In this document: one piece after another, positions 25,606 to 34,250 of the stretch
How the letters are laid out: each line of letters begins with the position of its first letter
How positions within the stretch are numbered: position 1 is the stretch's first letter
Assembly (NCBI GenBank): GCA_965215615.1
Contig: OZ244068.1
Coordinates: 310,001 to 374,000, forward strand
Length of the DNA stretch: 64,000 nucleotides
Source of the DNA: CBDATA01 sp965215615
Lineage (GTDB): Bacteria > Acidobacteriota > Vicinamibacteria > Marinacidobacterales > Marinacidobacteraceae
Direction of reading: 5' to 3'
Notes under the pieces: model-generated
Databases searched by the model: none
What the model saw: the letters and a program-made list of their open reading frames with translations, nothing else
What the model was told of the DNA's origin: nothing
Translations under genes and position numbers: made by a program

Positions 25606-28314
25606 ATGAAGACAGCATCCACGTCCCGAATCCGGGCAATCCTAGCGGCTGCCGGTCTGCTGCTCGCGGTTTCGGCCGCCGAAGCGCAGCTGCGCCCGCT
25701 CGCCGAAGATCGGGGGGCCGCCGGTCTCGGACTCAAGCTGCGCAAGATCGCGAGCGGCGTGTCGGTCCTCACCATCACCGCCCACCCCGACGACGAGGAC
25801 AACGCCCTCCACGCCCGCCTGTCGCGCGGGATGGGCGCGCGGGTGTCGCTTTTGACCCTGACCCGCGGTGGCGGCGGCCAGAACGAGATCGGCCCCGAGC
25901 TCTTCGACGGCCTGCGCATCCTGCGCACCGAGGAGCTTCTGACCTCGCACCGACTGGACGCGGTGGACCAGTACCTCGGCATGGTCAATGACTTCGGCTA
26001 TTCGTTCAGCGTCGAGGAAACCCTGGAAAAATGGGGCCACGAGGAGACCGTGGGCGAAGTCGTCCGGATGATCCGGCACCTCCGGCCCGACGTGATCCTG
26101 ACTCTTCCTCTCGAGGGAGAAGGAGGCGGCCAGCACCATCAGGCCACCGGGCGGATCACCCTCGAGGCCTTCGAGGCAGCCGCGGATCCGGAGCGCTTTC
26201 CCGAGCACCGGGAGCTGGGACTCCGTCCCTTCCAGCCGCTCAAGCTCTTCATGCACGGAGTGGGAGGTGGCCGGGCTCCCGGCGAACGGGTGATCTGGAC
26301 GGAAACCGCGATCTGGGATCCGCTCCTCGGCCGGACCTACGCCGAACTCGGACAGGAAGCCCGCTCGGCGCACCGCTGTCAGGGCATGGGCCAGGTGCGC
26401 GGTGCTCCGGCACCCGGCCCGTCCGCGCTCGTGGAGCTCCGGAATCTCGTTCCGGACGCTTCCGGCGAGGGCATCTTCTCCGGAATTCCCACCGGGATCG
26501 AGCGGCTTCGCGATTTCGTCCACGGCGACCCGGATGCAGTGGATGCGACCGAACGCGCGCTCGCGGACCTCGAACGCGCAGTCGGCGGCGCCCAGTGGGC
26601 TTTTTCCGCGGAATCACCCTATGAGTCCATCTCGGCGCTTCGCGCGGCGCTGCTCTCCACCCGCCGGGTTCTCGAAGTCTCCTCCGGGCTGGATCCGGTT
26701 TCGGCCTTCGAGATCCGCCACCGGGTGGCTCCGAAGGAGACGCTCCTCGAAGAAGCGCTGGCGCTCGCCCACGGAGTCCTGCTGCATCCGGTAGCCGACA
26801 CCGGCGAGGTGGTCCCCGGAGGCCGTTTCGGCTCGGAAGTGTTCTTCCAGCTCGGCGGGCCGGAACCGCTCACCGTCACCGGGATCACCGTGGAGACGGC
26901 CGAAGGCTGGAGTGTCGAGCCGGGATCCTCCGCCGCTCCCCGTGGCCGCGGGCGGCGTTCCGAGGCTACCCCGGTGGCAGAAGCCGACCTTCCGGTGGAC
27001 ATGGAGCAGGGGGATGCCATCCGTGCTTCCTTCACGGTGACCGCGGCTGCGGATGCGGCGCTGAGCCGCCAGACGTTCCGCGCCGTGCCCGGCAGGGATC
27101 GCTTCGTCCCCACCGACCCTTCGCTCTTCGGGGCCGCTGCTCCGCCCGCTCCCGCCCGCGTCCGGGTGGACTTCGAAAGCGACGAAGTGCCAGTGAGCAT
27201 CACCCTTCCGGTCGAGTACCGCTACGAAGGCCCGCTGGTGGGCTCGGAGAAGCAGAAGGACATCTCGGTACTGCCGCTCGCCGCGGTCCGGGTCACCCCC
27301 GGTATCGTGGTGTTTCCGGAGGGCGGGCGAAGCCGTTCGCTCGCAGTCCGGGTCACCTATCGGGGCACTCCGGAAGCCTCCTTCGAGGTCTCCCTGAACC
27401 CGCCCTCCGGTTGGGAAGTGAGCCCCGCCGCGATTCCGGTCCGGTTCGCGGGGCCGGGGGAGCAGGCGGTGGAATTCGAAGTGTCCGTTCCGGTTGGCGT
27501 TCCGGACGGCGGATACCCGCTCCACGCCGAAGCCCGTCTGGCGGATGGAAGCGCGGTTTTCCGGGAGACGGTCGAGACCATCGCATACCACCACATCCAG
27601 ACCCGCCACCTCTTCCGCCCGGCGACCGCGCTCGCCCAGGTGCTGGATGCGACGGTGACACCGGTTTCGGTCGCCTACGTGGAAGGAGTGGGTGACGAAG
27701 TGGCGGAGGCCATCGAACAGCTCGGCGTTCCTCTGACTTTCCTCGGCGAAGAGGATCTGGCGGAAGGCGACCTCGGGCGCTTCGATGTAATCGTGCTGGG
27801 AGTGCGCGCCTATCTGGCCCGGCCGGATCTGCGGACCCACAACCAGCGGCTTCTCGACTATGTGGCGGGCGGCGGAACCCTGCTGGTCCAGTACAACAAG
27901 TTCGAGTTCAACGCCGGCCCCTGGGCTCCTTACCCGGTCCAGGTCGGACGCGGCCGGGTCACCGACGAGAACGCGCCGATCCGGGTACTCGCCCCGGATC
28001 ACCCGGTTTTCCTCGGCCCGAACCGCATCGGCCCCGAGGACTGGGACGGCTGGGTCCAGGAACGCGGGCTCTACTTCCTCGATCCGGGCGGCGATCCCGC
28101 CTACTCGGACCTGCTGGCGTCCGAAGATCCGTTCCCCTACAACGCCGGGGAAAAGCGCGGCATCCTGGTGGAGGCCCGCCACGGGGATGGCCGCTGGCTC
28201 TACCTCGGACTCGGGCTGTGGCGTCAACTTCCCGCCGGTACTCCGGGTGCCTACCGGCTCCTCGCCAACCTGCTGAGCCTCGGGCACCAGCCAGCCGAGC
28301 CAACCCAGCCGTAG
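25606..28314 (+). CDS. Exported PIG-L (LmbE-type) deacetylase, long multidomain form
   Basis: 902 residues. A signal peptide (1-27, cut near AEA-Q) sends it to the periplasm or outside. The PIG-L domain has the zinc-binding AHPDDE (59-64), GGGGQNEIGPE and the later histidine cluster GGGQHHQATG near residue 178. Enzymes of this fold remove N-acetyl groups from sugars such as GlcNAc derivatives. Beta-sandwich regions (NEW3-like, NPPSGWEVSP) follow, then a C-terminal ThuA/glutamine-amidotransferase-like segment (VIVLGVRAYLARPDLRTHNQRLLDYV). This long architecture is typical of Acidobacteriota and related groups. The substrate is unknown. It stands alone, divergent from the small membrane protein and convergent with the permease. 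Confidence 0.9.
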   Translation: MKTASTSRIRAILAAAGLLLAVSAAEAQLRPLAEDRGAAGLGLKLRKIASGVSVLTITAHPDDEDNALHARLSRGMGARVSLLTLTRGGGGQNEIGPELFDGLRILRTEELLTSHRLDAVDQYLGMVNDFGYSFSVEETLEKWGHEETVGEVVRMIRHLRPDVILTLPLEGEGGGQHHQATGRITLEAFEAAADPERFPEHRELGLRPFQPLKLFMHGVGGGRAPGERVIWTETAIWDPLLGRTYAELGQEARSAHRCQGMGQVRGAPAPGPSALVELRNLVPDASGEGIFSGIPTGIERLRDFVHGDPDAVDATERALADLERAVGGAQWAFSAESPYESISALRAALLSTRRVLEVSSGLDPVSAFEIRHRVAPKETLLEEALALAHGVLLHPVADTGEVVPGGRFGSEVFFQLGGPEPLTVTGITVETAEGWSVEPGSSAAPRGRGRRSEATPVAEADLPVDMEQGDAIRASFTVTAAADAALSRQTFRAVPGRDRFVPTDPSLFGAAAPPAPARVRVDFESDEVPVSITLPVEYRYEGPLVGSEKQKDISVLPLAAVRVTPGIVVFPEGGRSRSLAVRVTYRGTPEASFEVSLNPPSGWEVSPAAIPVRFAGPGEQAVEFEVSVPVGVPDGGYPLHAEARLADGSAVFRETVETIAYHHIQTRHLFRPATALAQVLDATVTPVSVAYVEGVGDEVAEAIEQLGVPLTFLGEEDLAEGDLGRFDVIVLGVRAYLARPDLRTHNQRLLDYVAGGGTLLVQYNKFEFNAGPWAPYPVQVGRGRVTDENAPIRVLAPDHPVFLGPNRIGPEDWDGWVQERGLYFLDPGGDPAYSDLLASEDPFPYNAGEKRGILVEARHGDGRWLYLGLGLWRQLPAGTPGAYRLLANLLSLGHQPAEPTQP

Positions 28315-28345
28315 TCGCGTATTCCGGATTTCGGGGAGCTTTCCG

Positions 28346-30832
28346 TCACTGCGACGAGAGCGCTCCCCATGGATCGGCGCGGACCGCCCGCCATGCGAAC
28401 CAGAGGCAGGCCGTGATGGTCAGGAGCAGCACGAATCCTCCGGGAATGAAGGTCAGCCCGAAATTTCCCGTTTCCACCCAGGGAATGCGGTTCGCGACGA
28501 GCCGCGATGCCGCCCACCCGAGCGCGAAGCCGAAAACGCATCCGCCGACCAGAGCCACCAGCGTGCGCCGAGCCACTTCCCAGACGACCGCGTCATCGGA
28601 GGCTCCGAGCGCGCGGCGGATCGCGGTTGCCCTCGCCTGGTCGGCGACGCTGCCGAGAACTGCACCGGCCGCGCCGGCCACGGTGATGAACAGTCCTCCA
28701 ACGCAAAACAGGGCAAGCGCCCCGCCGGCGAGAACCGAAATTCCCAGCATCCGGATGCGGCGACTTCTGACCGATTCCGCCCGGCGTACCCGGAGGAGGG
28801 GGTCGGCGGCCGCGGGGACGAGGGCGAGCGCCGCCACCGTATCTTCGTCCGGAGCCGAGTTGAGGCGGACCACGATCTCGGCCTTGCGCAAACGCGCAGG
28901 AGTATCCAATTCGACCGCAAACGGCCGGTATGCGGTGGGCATGGAGTCCCCGAATGGAAACGTCTCTACGGGCTCGGAAATCCCGACGACGCGGGCCTGC
29001 CCGATTCCCGAGATGTGCGGAAAGCTGTCCACTCCCACGGCTTCCTCAGCGCTCCGTGCGTAGTTGCGGTCCAGAATCACGACGCGCTCAGTGGGAGCGT
29101 TGTCAGCGGGATCGAACTCGCGGCCACTGCCGACGGCCAGCCCCAGCACCCCCAGAAGGCCGGGGCTGATGGCGCGCACAGCTCGATAGGGGCCGTATTC
29201 GACGGGATCCTCCCGACGCCCTGTCCTGCTGCTCGCCGCCCGCATCCCCCCGGCCTCATCCGGAAGGGTGTCGGCATACCCGACGGCATCGACCACCGGT
29301 AGCCGGGCAAGCCGCGCTGCCGCACTTTCGAGTGCGGCGGTCTTTTCCCAGTGCGAGATCGGTGCGGTGCGGGACCAGCCCCGGAAATCCACGGTGATCT
29401 GCACCAGGTTCGTATCGGCGTATCCGCCTCGCCCGGCCAGAAGGCCCCAGGCACTGGTTCCGAGTGTTGCGGTCAGGGATGCGACAGTTGTCGCGACGGC
29501 GACGACGGTCGCAAGGAGCGCCAAGCGGGTCCGTTTTCCGCCGACATCGGCAAGCGAGCGCGGTGCCATCGGATTGCGACCGAGCCTCAAGGCGGCTGCC
29601 GTCACGGGCGCTTCGGTCACGCAAGCGGCGAAGAAGGTCGCGGCGAATCCCGAGACCAGGAACTGCGCGTCCAGAGGCCAGTCTCCAGCAAGTGGAAGGT
29701 GAGAGAAGAAGCGTGAAAGCTCCTCCACGAGGAACAGGGAAAGAACGGTGCCGCCGAGGAACACAAGGCCGGTGAGCACCACAACCCGAACGATGGCGCT
29801 CACGATCTCGTCGCCGAGCGAAGCTCCAAGCACGAAGCGAATCCCGTCCTGGTGCCGATTCGCGGCCGTCCGGGAAAGCCGCAGCCCGGCGCAACTGATA
29901 GCTCCCATCAACAGGAACAACCAACCGCCCGCGCGCAAGAGGACGAGTGCGGGACGAACGCCCTCCGTCATCCGCTCGGACACCGGGACGATGTGCGCCT
30001 GCTCGTTTTCTTCGCGGAAGTCCATGTTGCGCAGGAGCGACATCACCTCGGCTCCGGCGACGGCCGACGAAACTCCCGGACGGAGCCGGCCGACGATCGG
30101 CCCGGAGATTCGAGGCCCCTCGCCGTGTGGTGAAGGCCTCGCCTCTCGCATGGGCAGCCACATCGCGACGGATCGAAAGGGGAAGAAGAACCCGGGCGGC
30201 ATGACACCGATGACCTGAACAGAGGCACCGTCGAGGGTCACCATCTGCCCCACGGCCTCGGGAGACGCGCCGAAAACGGAGGACCAAAGCGAGTGCGAGA
30301 TCAGGGCCACCGGTTGCGCAGATCCCGCGGGCAGCCGGGGAGCGAACCGGGAGGAGTGAGTGGCGATGTGATCGTCGGGCCGAAATGCACGACCGAGAAT
30401 CGGCTCCTCGGGGCCGAGAGCATCCAGCATTCCGGGACTCAGGATCGCCGCCATGCGAAAGGGCGAGTGAGTTTCCTCTCCCACCTGCATCTCTCCCAGG
30501 AGATATGGCCCGATCCAGGAAAAGGAGGACGACGACTGTCGCAGGATGGCGACTTCCTCGCTGTCGAGATGCGTGCGGAGCGCGGAACCCGAGGCGGGGA
30601 GTCTCCCCTCGCGGGGCATGACGCGAATGTCCACCAGCGACATCGGCGAGTCGTACGGCCACGAGCGAAGGAAGACCGAATCCCAGACCAACGAGATGAC
30701 CAGATGACAGCCGACAGCAATGACGAGGATCGCCAGGACGACTGCCAGGTGACGATGGCCCCCCCTCCGGGCCCGCACGCCCTGGCGAGCCGCGAGGCCC
30801 AGCAGGCTGAAGTTCCGACGAATCGGGATCAA
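28346..30832 (-). CDS. FtsX/MacB-type ABC transporter permease of the ADOP (acidobacterial duplicated orphan permease) kind
   Basis: 828 residues, TTG start at 30832 with GGAG nine bases upstream. It has two copies of the MacB periplasmic domain plus FtsX module: TM near 26-50, a large periplasmic part (55-280), TMs near 300-420, a second block (TM about 445-465, periplasmic part to 690, then three C-terminal TMs). A motif such as AIRRALGASDDAVVWEV is the FtsX coupling region. Such proteins lack a neighbouring ATPase and are numerous in Acidobacteriota, where their role is unclear. None of the adjacent genes encodes an ATP-binding subunit. Confidence 0.87.
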   Translation of the reverse strand: MIPIRRNFSLLGLAARQGVRARRGGHRHLAVVLAILVIAVGCHLVISLVWDSVFLRSWPYDSPMSLVDIRVMPREGRLPASGSALRTHLDSEEVAILRQSSSSFSWIGPYLLGEMQVGEETHSPFRMAAILSPGMLDALGPEEPILGRAFRPDDHIATHSSRFAPRLPAGSAQPVALISHSLWSSVFGASPEAVGQMVTLDGASVQVIGVMPPGFFFPFRSVAMWLPMREARPSPHGEGPRISGPIVGRLRPGVSSAVAGAEVMSLLRNMDFREENEQAHIVPVSERMTEGVRPALVLLRAGGWLFLLMGAISCAGLRLSRTAANRHQDGIRFVLGASLGDEIVSAIVRVVVLTGLVFLGGTVLSLFLVEELSRFFSHLPLAGDWPLDAQFLVSGFAATFFAACVTEAPVTAAALRLGRNPMAPRSLADVGGKRTRLALLATVVAVATTVASLTATLGTSAWGLLAGRGGYADTNLVQITVDFRGWSRTAPISHWEKTAALESAAARLARLPVVDAVGYADTLPDEAGGMRAASSRTGRREDPVEYGPYRAVRAISPGLLGVLGLAVGSGREFDPADNAPTERVVILDRNYARSAEEAVGVDSFPHISGIGQARVVGISEPVETFPFGDSMPTAYRPFAVELDTPARLRKAEIVVRLNSAPDEDTVAALALVPAAADPLLRVRRAESVRSRRIRMLGISVLAGGALALFCVGGLFITVAGAAGAVLGSVADQARATAIRRALGASDDAVVWEVARRTLVALVGGCVFGFALGWAASRLVANRIPWVETGNFGLTFIPGGFVLLLTITACLWFAWRAVRADPWGALSSQ

Positions 30833-31158
30833 GGGGCAAACTCCGAAACCGCATCAAGCCGCCGGCTCCGGATCTGGTGCCAGCCGCGACCGCTCGCGTC
30901 GCGGGCTAAAACTGCTCACGATCCAGCACACATCGTCGCACCTTATGTCCCAGAACCCTTCGCACTCGGCCCCGCTCGGCGTTACAACACAGACTTCATT
31001 CCGGCACCCAGCAGGAGCGACAGAGCGATGTTTGTCAGGCAGTTGTTCATGGGGAAATCTTCCCGTTGGATTGGATATTCCGGATACGAAAACGTTGCAC
31101 CGCGACGATCCATCCTGAGCCCTTTCGATGACGCAGGCACTCCACCATGCCAGCACGC
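30833..31158. other. Intergenic region with possible 22-residue ORF (30982-31050, minus)
   Basis: 326 bases without a recognised gene, between the ankyrin gene and the permease, both on the minus strand. On that strand an ATG at 31050 with GGAAGA just upstream opens a 22-codon frame (MNNCLTNIALSLLLGAGMK, ending VL) that stops at 30982; it is hydrophobic and could be a leader peptide or a remnant. A GC-rich imperfect hairpin lies at about 30881-30910, without a U-run. The promoter of the permease presumably lies here, but I cannot point to one. Confidence 0.3.
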
Positions 31159-31992
31159 CTACTCGGGAGCGACACGCCCCCCGGACGCTTCGAGGGCATT
31201 TCTGAAAAGCTCCCCGACGGCATCCCGCCGGTCAGCGAGGTGGCGCAGTTCAGGCAAATCATCAACTCGTGCTCCGTGCTCGAAGAACAGGTTCAGGAGA
31301 TCCAGATTGTCCAGGAAGTCGGGCGCGAAACGCAAAGGTGAACCGAAGACGCTCCCAAGATTGGGATCGGCGCCAGCCGCGAACAGGAGCTCTCCGATCT
31401 CGCCGCGGTCTTCCTCGCGCAAGGGCGGATCCCCCTTCGAGCGCGCCCGGCTCATACCGCCCACGAGTTGCTCCAGAGCGGTCACCCGATGGGGTTCGTG
31501 CTGTGCGTTCACGTCGGCCCCGGCTTCCAGGAGCGCTGTTGTACCCGCGAGCGAGCCGTAATAAGCCGCCCACATCAGCGGACTCCAACCGATCGAATCC
31601 GGTTCGTTGATTCCCGCGCCGGCATCACGCAGCGCACGCACCGCATCGGTTTCACCGTTGGCGGCCGCCAAATGAAGCGCCCCGCGACCCTCGGCATTCC
31701 AGGCATCCGCCGAAACCCCCGAATCGAGGCCCTCTCGCAGGCTTCCGAGATCGCCCGTTGCGGCTGCCATTACGAGGCGTCCCTCGGGGGTGTCATCCTG
31801 GATGGCCAGTCGCAGCATCGCGGTCTCGTCGATCTCTGACGACGAGGCGACATCGCCAGAACCTGACACCAGGCTCGGAACATCCGGGCTCGGGAGGTCC
31901 GACGAAAGGCGTCGCCAGGCGGTCACAGCGAGCGCCAGGAACGCGACGAAGAGGAGGGCGTAGCTCAGACGCAACCACACGTGTCGCAACAT
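31159..31992 (-). CDS. Membrane-anchored ankyrin-repeat protein
   Basis: 277 residues. One N-terminal hydrophobic segment (10-26, LSYALLFVAFLALAVTAW) anchors it, with the rest probably periplasmic. At least three ankyrin units are visible: GRLVMAAATGDLGSLREGLDSGV, GALHLAAANGETDAVRALRDAGA and SPLMWAAYYGSLAGTTALLEAGADVN, with degenerate ones after (LLFAAGADPN, LLNLFFEHGARV). Ankyrin repeats mediate protein binding; no partner is evident. The gene is 18 bases upstream of pgeF's stop, so it is tail to head with the dcw cluster, but codon style does not differ visibly. Confidence 0.85.
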   Translation of the reverse strand: MLRHVWLRLSYALLFVAFLALAVTAWRRLSSDLPSPDVPSLVSGSGDVASSSEIDETAMLRLAIQDDTPEGRLVMAAATGDLGSLREGLDSGVSADAWNAEGRGALHLAAANGETDAVRALRDAGAGINEPDSIGWSPLMWAAYYGSLAGTTALLEAGADVNAQHEPHRVTALEQLVGGMSRARSKGDPPLREEDRGEIGELLFAAGADPNLGSVFGSPLRFAPDFLDNLDLLNLFFEHGARVDDLPELRHLADRRDAVGELFRNALEASGGRVAPE

Positions 31993-32010
31993 GTCGCGAG
32001 TCTATGTATT

Positions 32011-32700
32011 TCAGTTGGTGGCCGGGCCCGGGTGGACGATGAGCGACCAGTTGCGGCCGGCACCGGGGCCGTCGCGGCGATACGAATGGAACCCCGCGCC
32101 GCAACGGGTGCAGAGGCCGGTCTCGTGGATGTTCTGCTCTTCGAGGCCGGCTTCGAGGAGTTGGTCCCGGTTTGCCCGGATCAGATCGAGATGGGGCCTT
32201 CCGCTCCGGGGGTTTCGCCCCGCCTCGGGAACCCGCCAGCCGTTCTTCCGGAAGGCTTCGGGGACCTCGGGGCCGACTTCGAAGCAGCAGGGCTGGATGG
32301 CCGGGCCGATGGCCGCAACGATCGAGGCGGCGGGTTCTCCGCTTTCCCGTGCGAGGGCGGAGGCGGTCCGCGCCGCGACTCCGTCTGCGGTTCCGCGCCA
32401 GCCGGCGTGCGCTCCGGCCACGAGGCCGGAAGCGGGGGCGTGAAACAGGATCGGGACGCAGTCGGCCGTCTTCACCGCGACCGCTTCCCCCGAAGAGAGC
32501 AGCACCGCGCCGTCGGCGGGCTCCTCTCCCGAATCCGGAAGGATCCGGACCCGGTTGCCGTGGACCTGACGCAGATGGTGGACCTCCCGGACCCCGAAGC
32601 CCCGGCCGAGCGCCGCGATCTCATCCTCGATACACGCGCCTGCTTCGCCGAAGGTGAACCCGTGAGGTGCCAAGAGCGACGGCACCGTCAGAACGGCCAT
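32011..32700 (-). CDS. pgeF: Peptidoglycan editing factor PgeF (YfiH/laccase-domain, DUF152)
   Basis: 229 residues. Family signatures: RQVHGNRV near residue 45, VKTADCVPILF and AHAGWRGTADG in the middle, CCFEVGPEV towards the C-terminus, carrying the conserved cysteine and histidines of the zinc/copper site. YfiH family members hydrolyse mis-incorporated cytoplasmic UDP-MurNAc derivatives or have purine nucleoside/oxidase-type activities. The gene often follows ftsZ at the end of dcw clusters, as here, 65 bases downstream. Confidence 0.9.
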   Translation of the reverse strand: MAVLTVPSLLAPHGFTFGEAGACIEDEIAALGRGFGVREVHHLRQVHGNRVRILPDSGEEPADGAVLLSSGEAVAVKTADCVPILFHAPASGLVAGAHAGWRGTADGVAARTASALARESGEPAASIVAAIGPAIQPCCFEVGPEVPEAFRKNGWRVPEAGRNPRSGRPHLDLIRANRDQLLEAGLEEQNIHETGLCTRCGAGFHSYRRDGPGAGRNWSLIVHPGPATN

Positions 32701-32765
32701 CCCGTTCGGAAGATACTGCTTCCGCCGCCACCGCCCCCGGCTTTCCCGAGAGGCAGCCCGTCCGG

Positions 32766-34097
32766 TCAGGACTGTTTGCGCATGAACGCCGGGGCCGAAA
32801 GATCTCCCCAGCGGTCATCGAGATCCGGCAAATCCGACGAAGCTTCGCCTCCCGGCACCTTCGCAAGGGGAAGATCCTGCCGGGCGGGCATTTCTTCCTG
32901 ATGCGCCGGCGGATCGATCCGTTCGGGTGTCGCCTGCGCCGCCATGAGGTTGCGGGGCGTGAGCTTCCTCGGGGTCGCTCCGTGGCGGCCGCGGCTCGGG
33001 AACCCGGTGGCCACCACGGTGACCTTGATCCGGCCGCCATCCGCGCCTTCGTCGAGCTGGGGATCCACGGCCGTTCCGAGCAGGATGTTGTCTCCGGCTC
33101 CCTCGGGGCCACCGGTGAGTCCATCGTGCTCGACGGCTTCGCGGACGATGTCCACCACTCCCTTCGTTTCCCGGAGCGAAAGCGTCTCGCCACCGGTTAC
33201 GTTGATGAGGATGCTCGTCGCCCCCCGGATCGAAGTGTCTTCGAGCAGCCGCGACGAAATGGCGGCCTGGGTGGCATCGGCCACCCGCTCGGGCCCCGAG
33301 GAAACGCCGATGCCCATCACCGCGTCGCCCCGCGCCTTCATCGCCGCACGCACGTCGGCGAAATCGAGGTTGATTTCGCCGGGTGTCTGGATCAGGTCGG
33401 AGATTCCCTGCACCGCCTGTCGCACGACATCGTCGGCATCACGGAACGCCTCGCGGATGGGCTTGTCGCCATAGACCTCGACCACCCGGTCGTTCGGCAC
33501 GCAGATCAGCGTGTCCACATATTCCCGGAGCTCGCGGATCCCTTCTTCGGCGGTTTCCTGACGCCGGCGTCCCTCGACGGTGAACGGCCGGGTCACCACC
33601 GCAACGCAAAGCGCCTTGACTTCCTGGGCCACGCACGCCGCCACCGGGCCGGCCCCGGTGCCCGTGCCGCCTCCCGCTCCCAGCGTGATGAAGATCATGT
33701 CGGCACCCTGCAAGGCATCCACGAGCACGTCCATGTCGTCGGTGGCAGCGAGCCGGCCGACTTCCGGATCTCCTCCGCAACCGAGGCCCCGGGTGCGGTT
33801 CGTCCCGAGCTGCAGCCGCGTCGGCGCGAGGGATTTCTCGAGCACCTGGGCATCGGTGTTGGCGGCGATGAACTCCACGCCACCGACCCCTGCTTCGATC
33901 ATCCGGTTGACGGAGTTTCCTCCGCCGCCGCCGATGCCGATCACCTTGATGATCGCCTTCGCGGGGCTCTGGACCGAGGGCACCTTCACCTCGGCTTTCT
34001 TCGGAGGGGGAGATTCCGGCAGAGATTCCGGCAGAGATTCCGGGGGAGCGGTCCGGCGGGCGGGCGGGGACGGCGTTTCATCCGCGAACAGGATCAT
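32766..34097 (-). CDS. ftsZ: Cell division protein FtsZ
   Basis: 443 residues. Tubulin-like GTPase that polymerises into the Z ring. The GTP signature GGGTGTGAG is at 142-150, with IGIGGGGGNSVNRM near 53-66 and the synergy aspartate-bearing loop later (FRDADDVVRQAVQGI). The conserved C-terminal peptide is recognisable as LSAPAFMRKQS, the site for FtsA and other partners. Unusual is an N-terminal extension of about 45 residues, proline-rich, with three PES[L/P] units (19-30) encoded by a tandem DNA repeat. RBS CGGAG, 8 bases before ATG. It probably has its own promoter at the end of ftsA. Confidence 0.97.
   Translation of the reverse strand: MILFADETPSPPARRTAPPESLPESLPESPPPKKAEVKVPSVQSPAKAIIKVIGIGGGGGNSVNRMIEAGVGGVEFIAANTDAQVLEKSLAPTRLQLGTNRTRGLGCGGDPEVGRLAATDDMDVLVDALQGADMIFITLGAGGGTGTGAGPVAACVAQEVKALCVAVVTRPFTVEGRRRQETAEEGIRELREYVDTLICVPNDRVVEVYGDKPIREAFRDADDVVRQAVQGISDLIQTPGEINLDFADVRAAMKARGDAVMGIGVSSGPERVADATQAAISSRLLEDTSIRGATSILINVTGGETLSLRETKGVVDIVREAVEHDGLTGGPEGAGDNILLGTAVDPQLDEGADGGRIKVTVVATGFPSRGRHGATPRKLTPRNLMAAQATPERIDPPAHQEEMPARQDLPLAKVPGGEASSDLPDLDDRWGDLSAPAFMRKQS
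34011..34046. repeat. 12-bp tandem repeat (three units) inside the ftsZ N-terminal extension
   Basis: Units of AGATTCCGGCAG at 34011-34022 and 34023-34034 are identical; the third (34035-34046) ends in GGG. Each adds PESL/PESP to FtsZ (residues 19-30). Being an in-frame 12-mer it could expand or contract without frameshift, changing the length of the flexible N-terminus. Confidence 0.85.
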
Positions 34098-34221
34098 GGG
34101 TTTTCTCCGTGGGGCTGTCTGGTAACGGAATCCGGAGCGACAGGATCCGGTGAGGCGCGCCGCTCCCCCGCTTCGTCAGGCGACATCCGCCATGACGAAT
34201 CGGGAGCAGTGTAGGCCACCC

Positions 34222-34250
34222 GCTGTATCCCATTTCTCCACATATGTCAA
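34222..34250 (-). promoter_or_regulatory. Candidate sigma-70 promoter for ftsZ
   Basis: On the minus strand a perfect TTGACA (34250-34245) overlaps the ftsA stop codon; 17 bases on is TACAGC (34227-34222), a modest -10. Transcription would start within the 149-base ftsA-ftsZ gap, about 120 bases before the ftsZ ATG. The -35 and spacing are good; the -10 matches only 3 of 6. Confidence 0.5.

Noticed and set aside
30293..31561. 422-codon plus-strand frame across the permease start and ankyrin gene
   Set aside because: No similarity to any protein seen; low-complexity arginine/serine; antisense to real genes.
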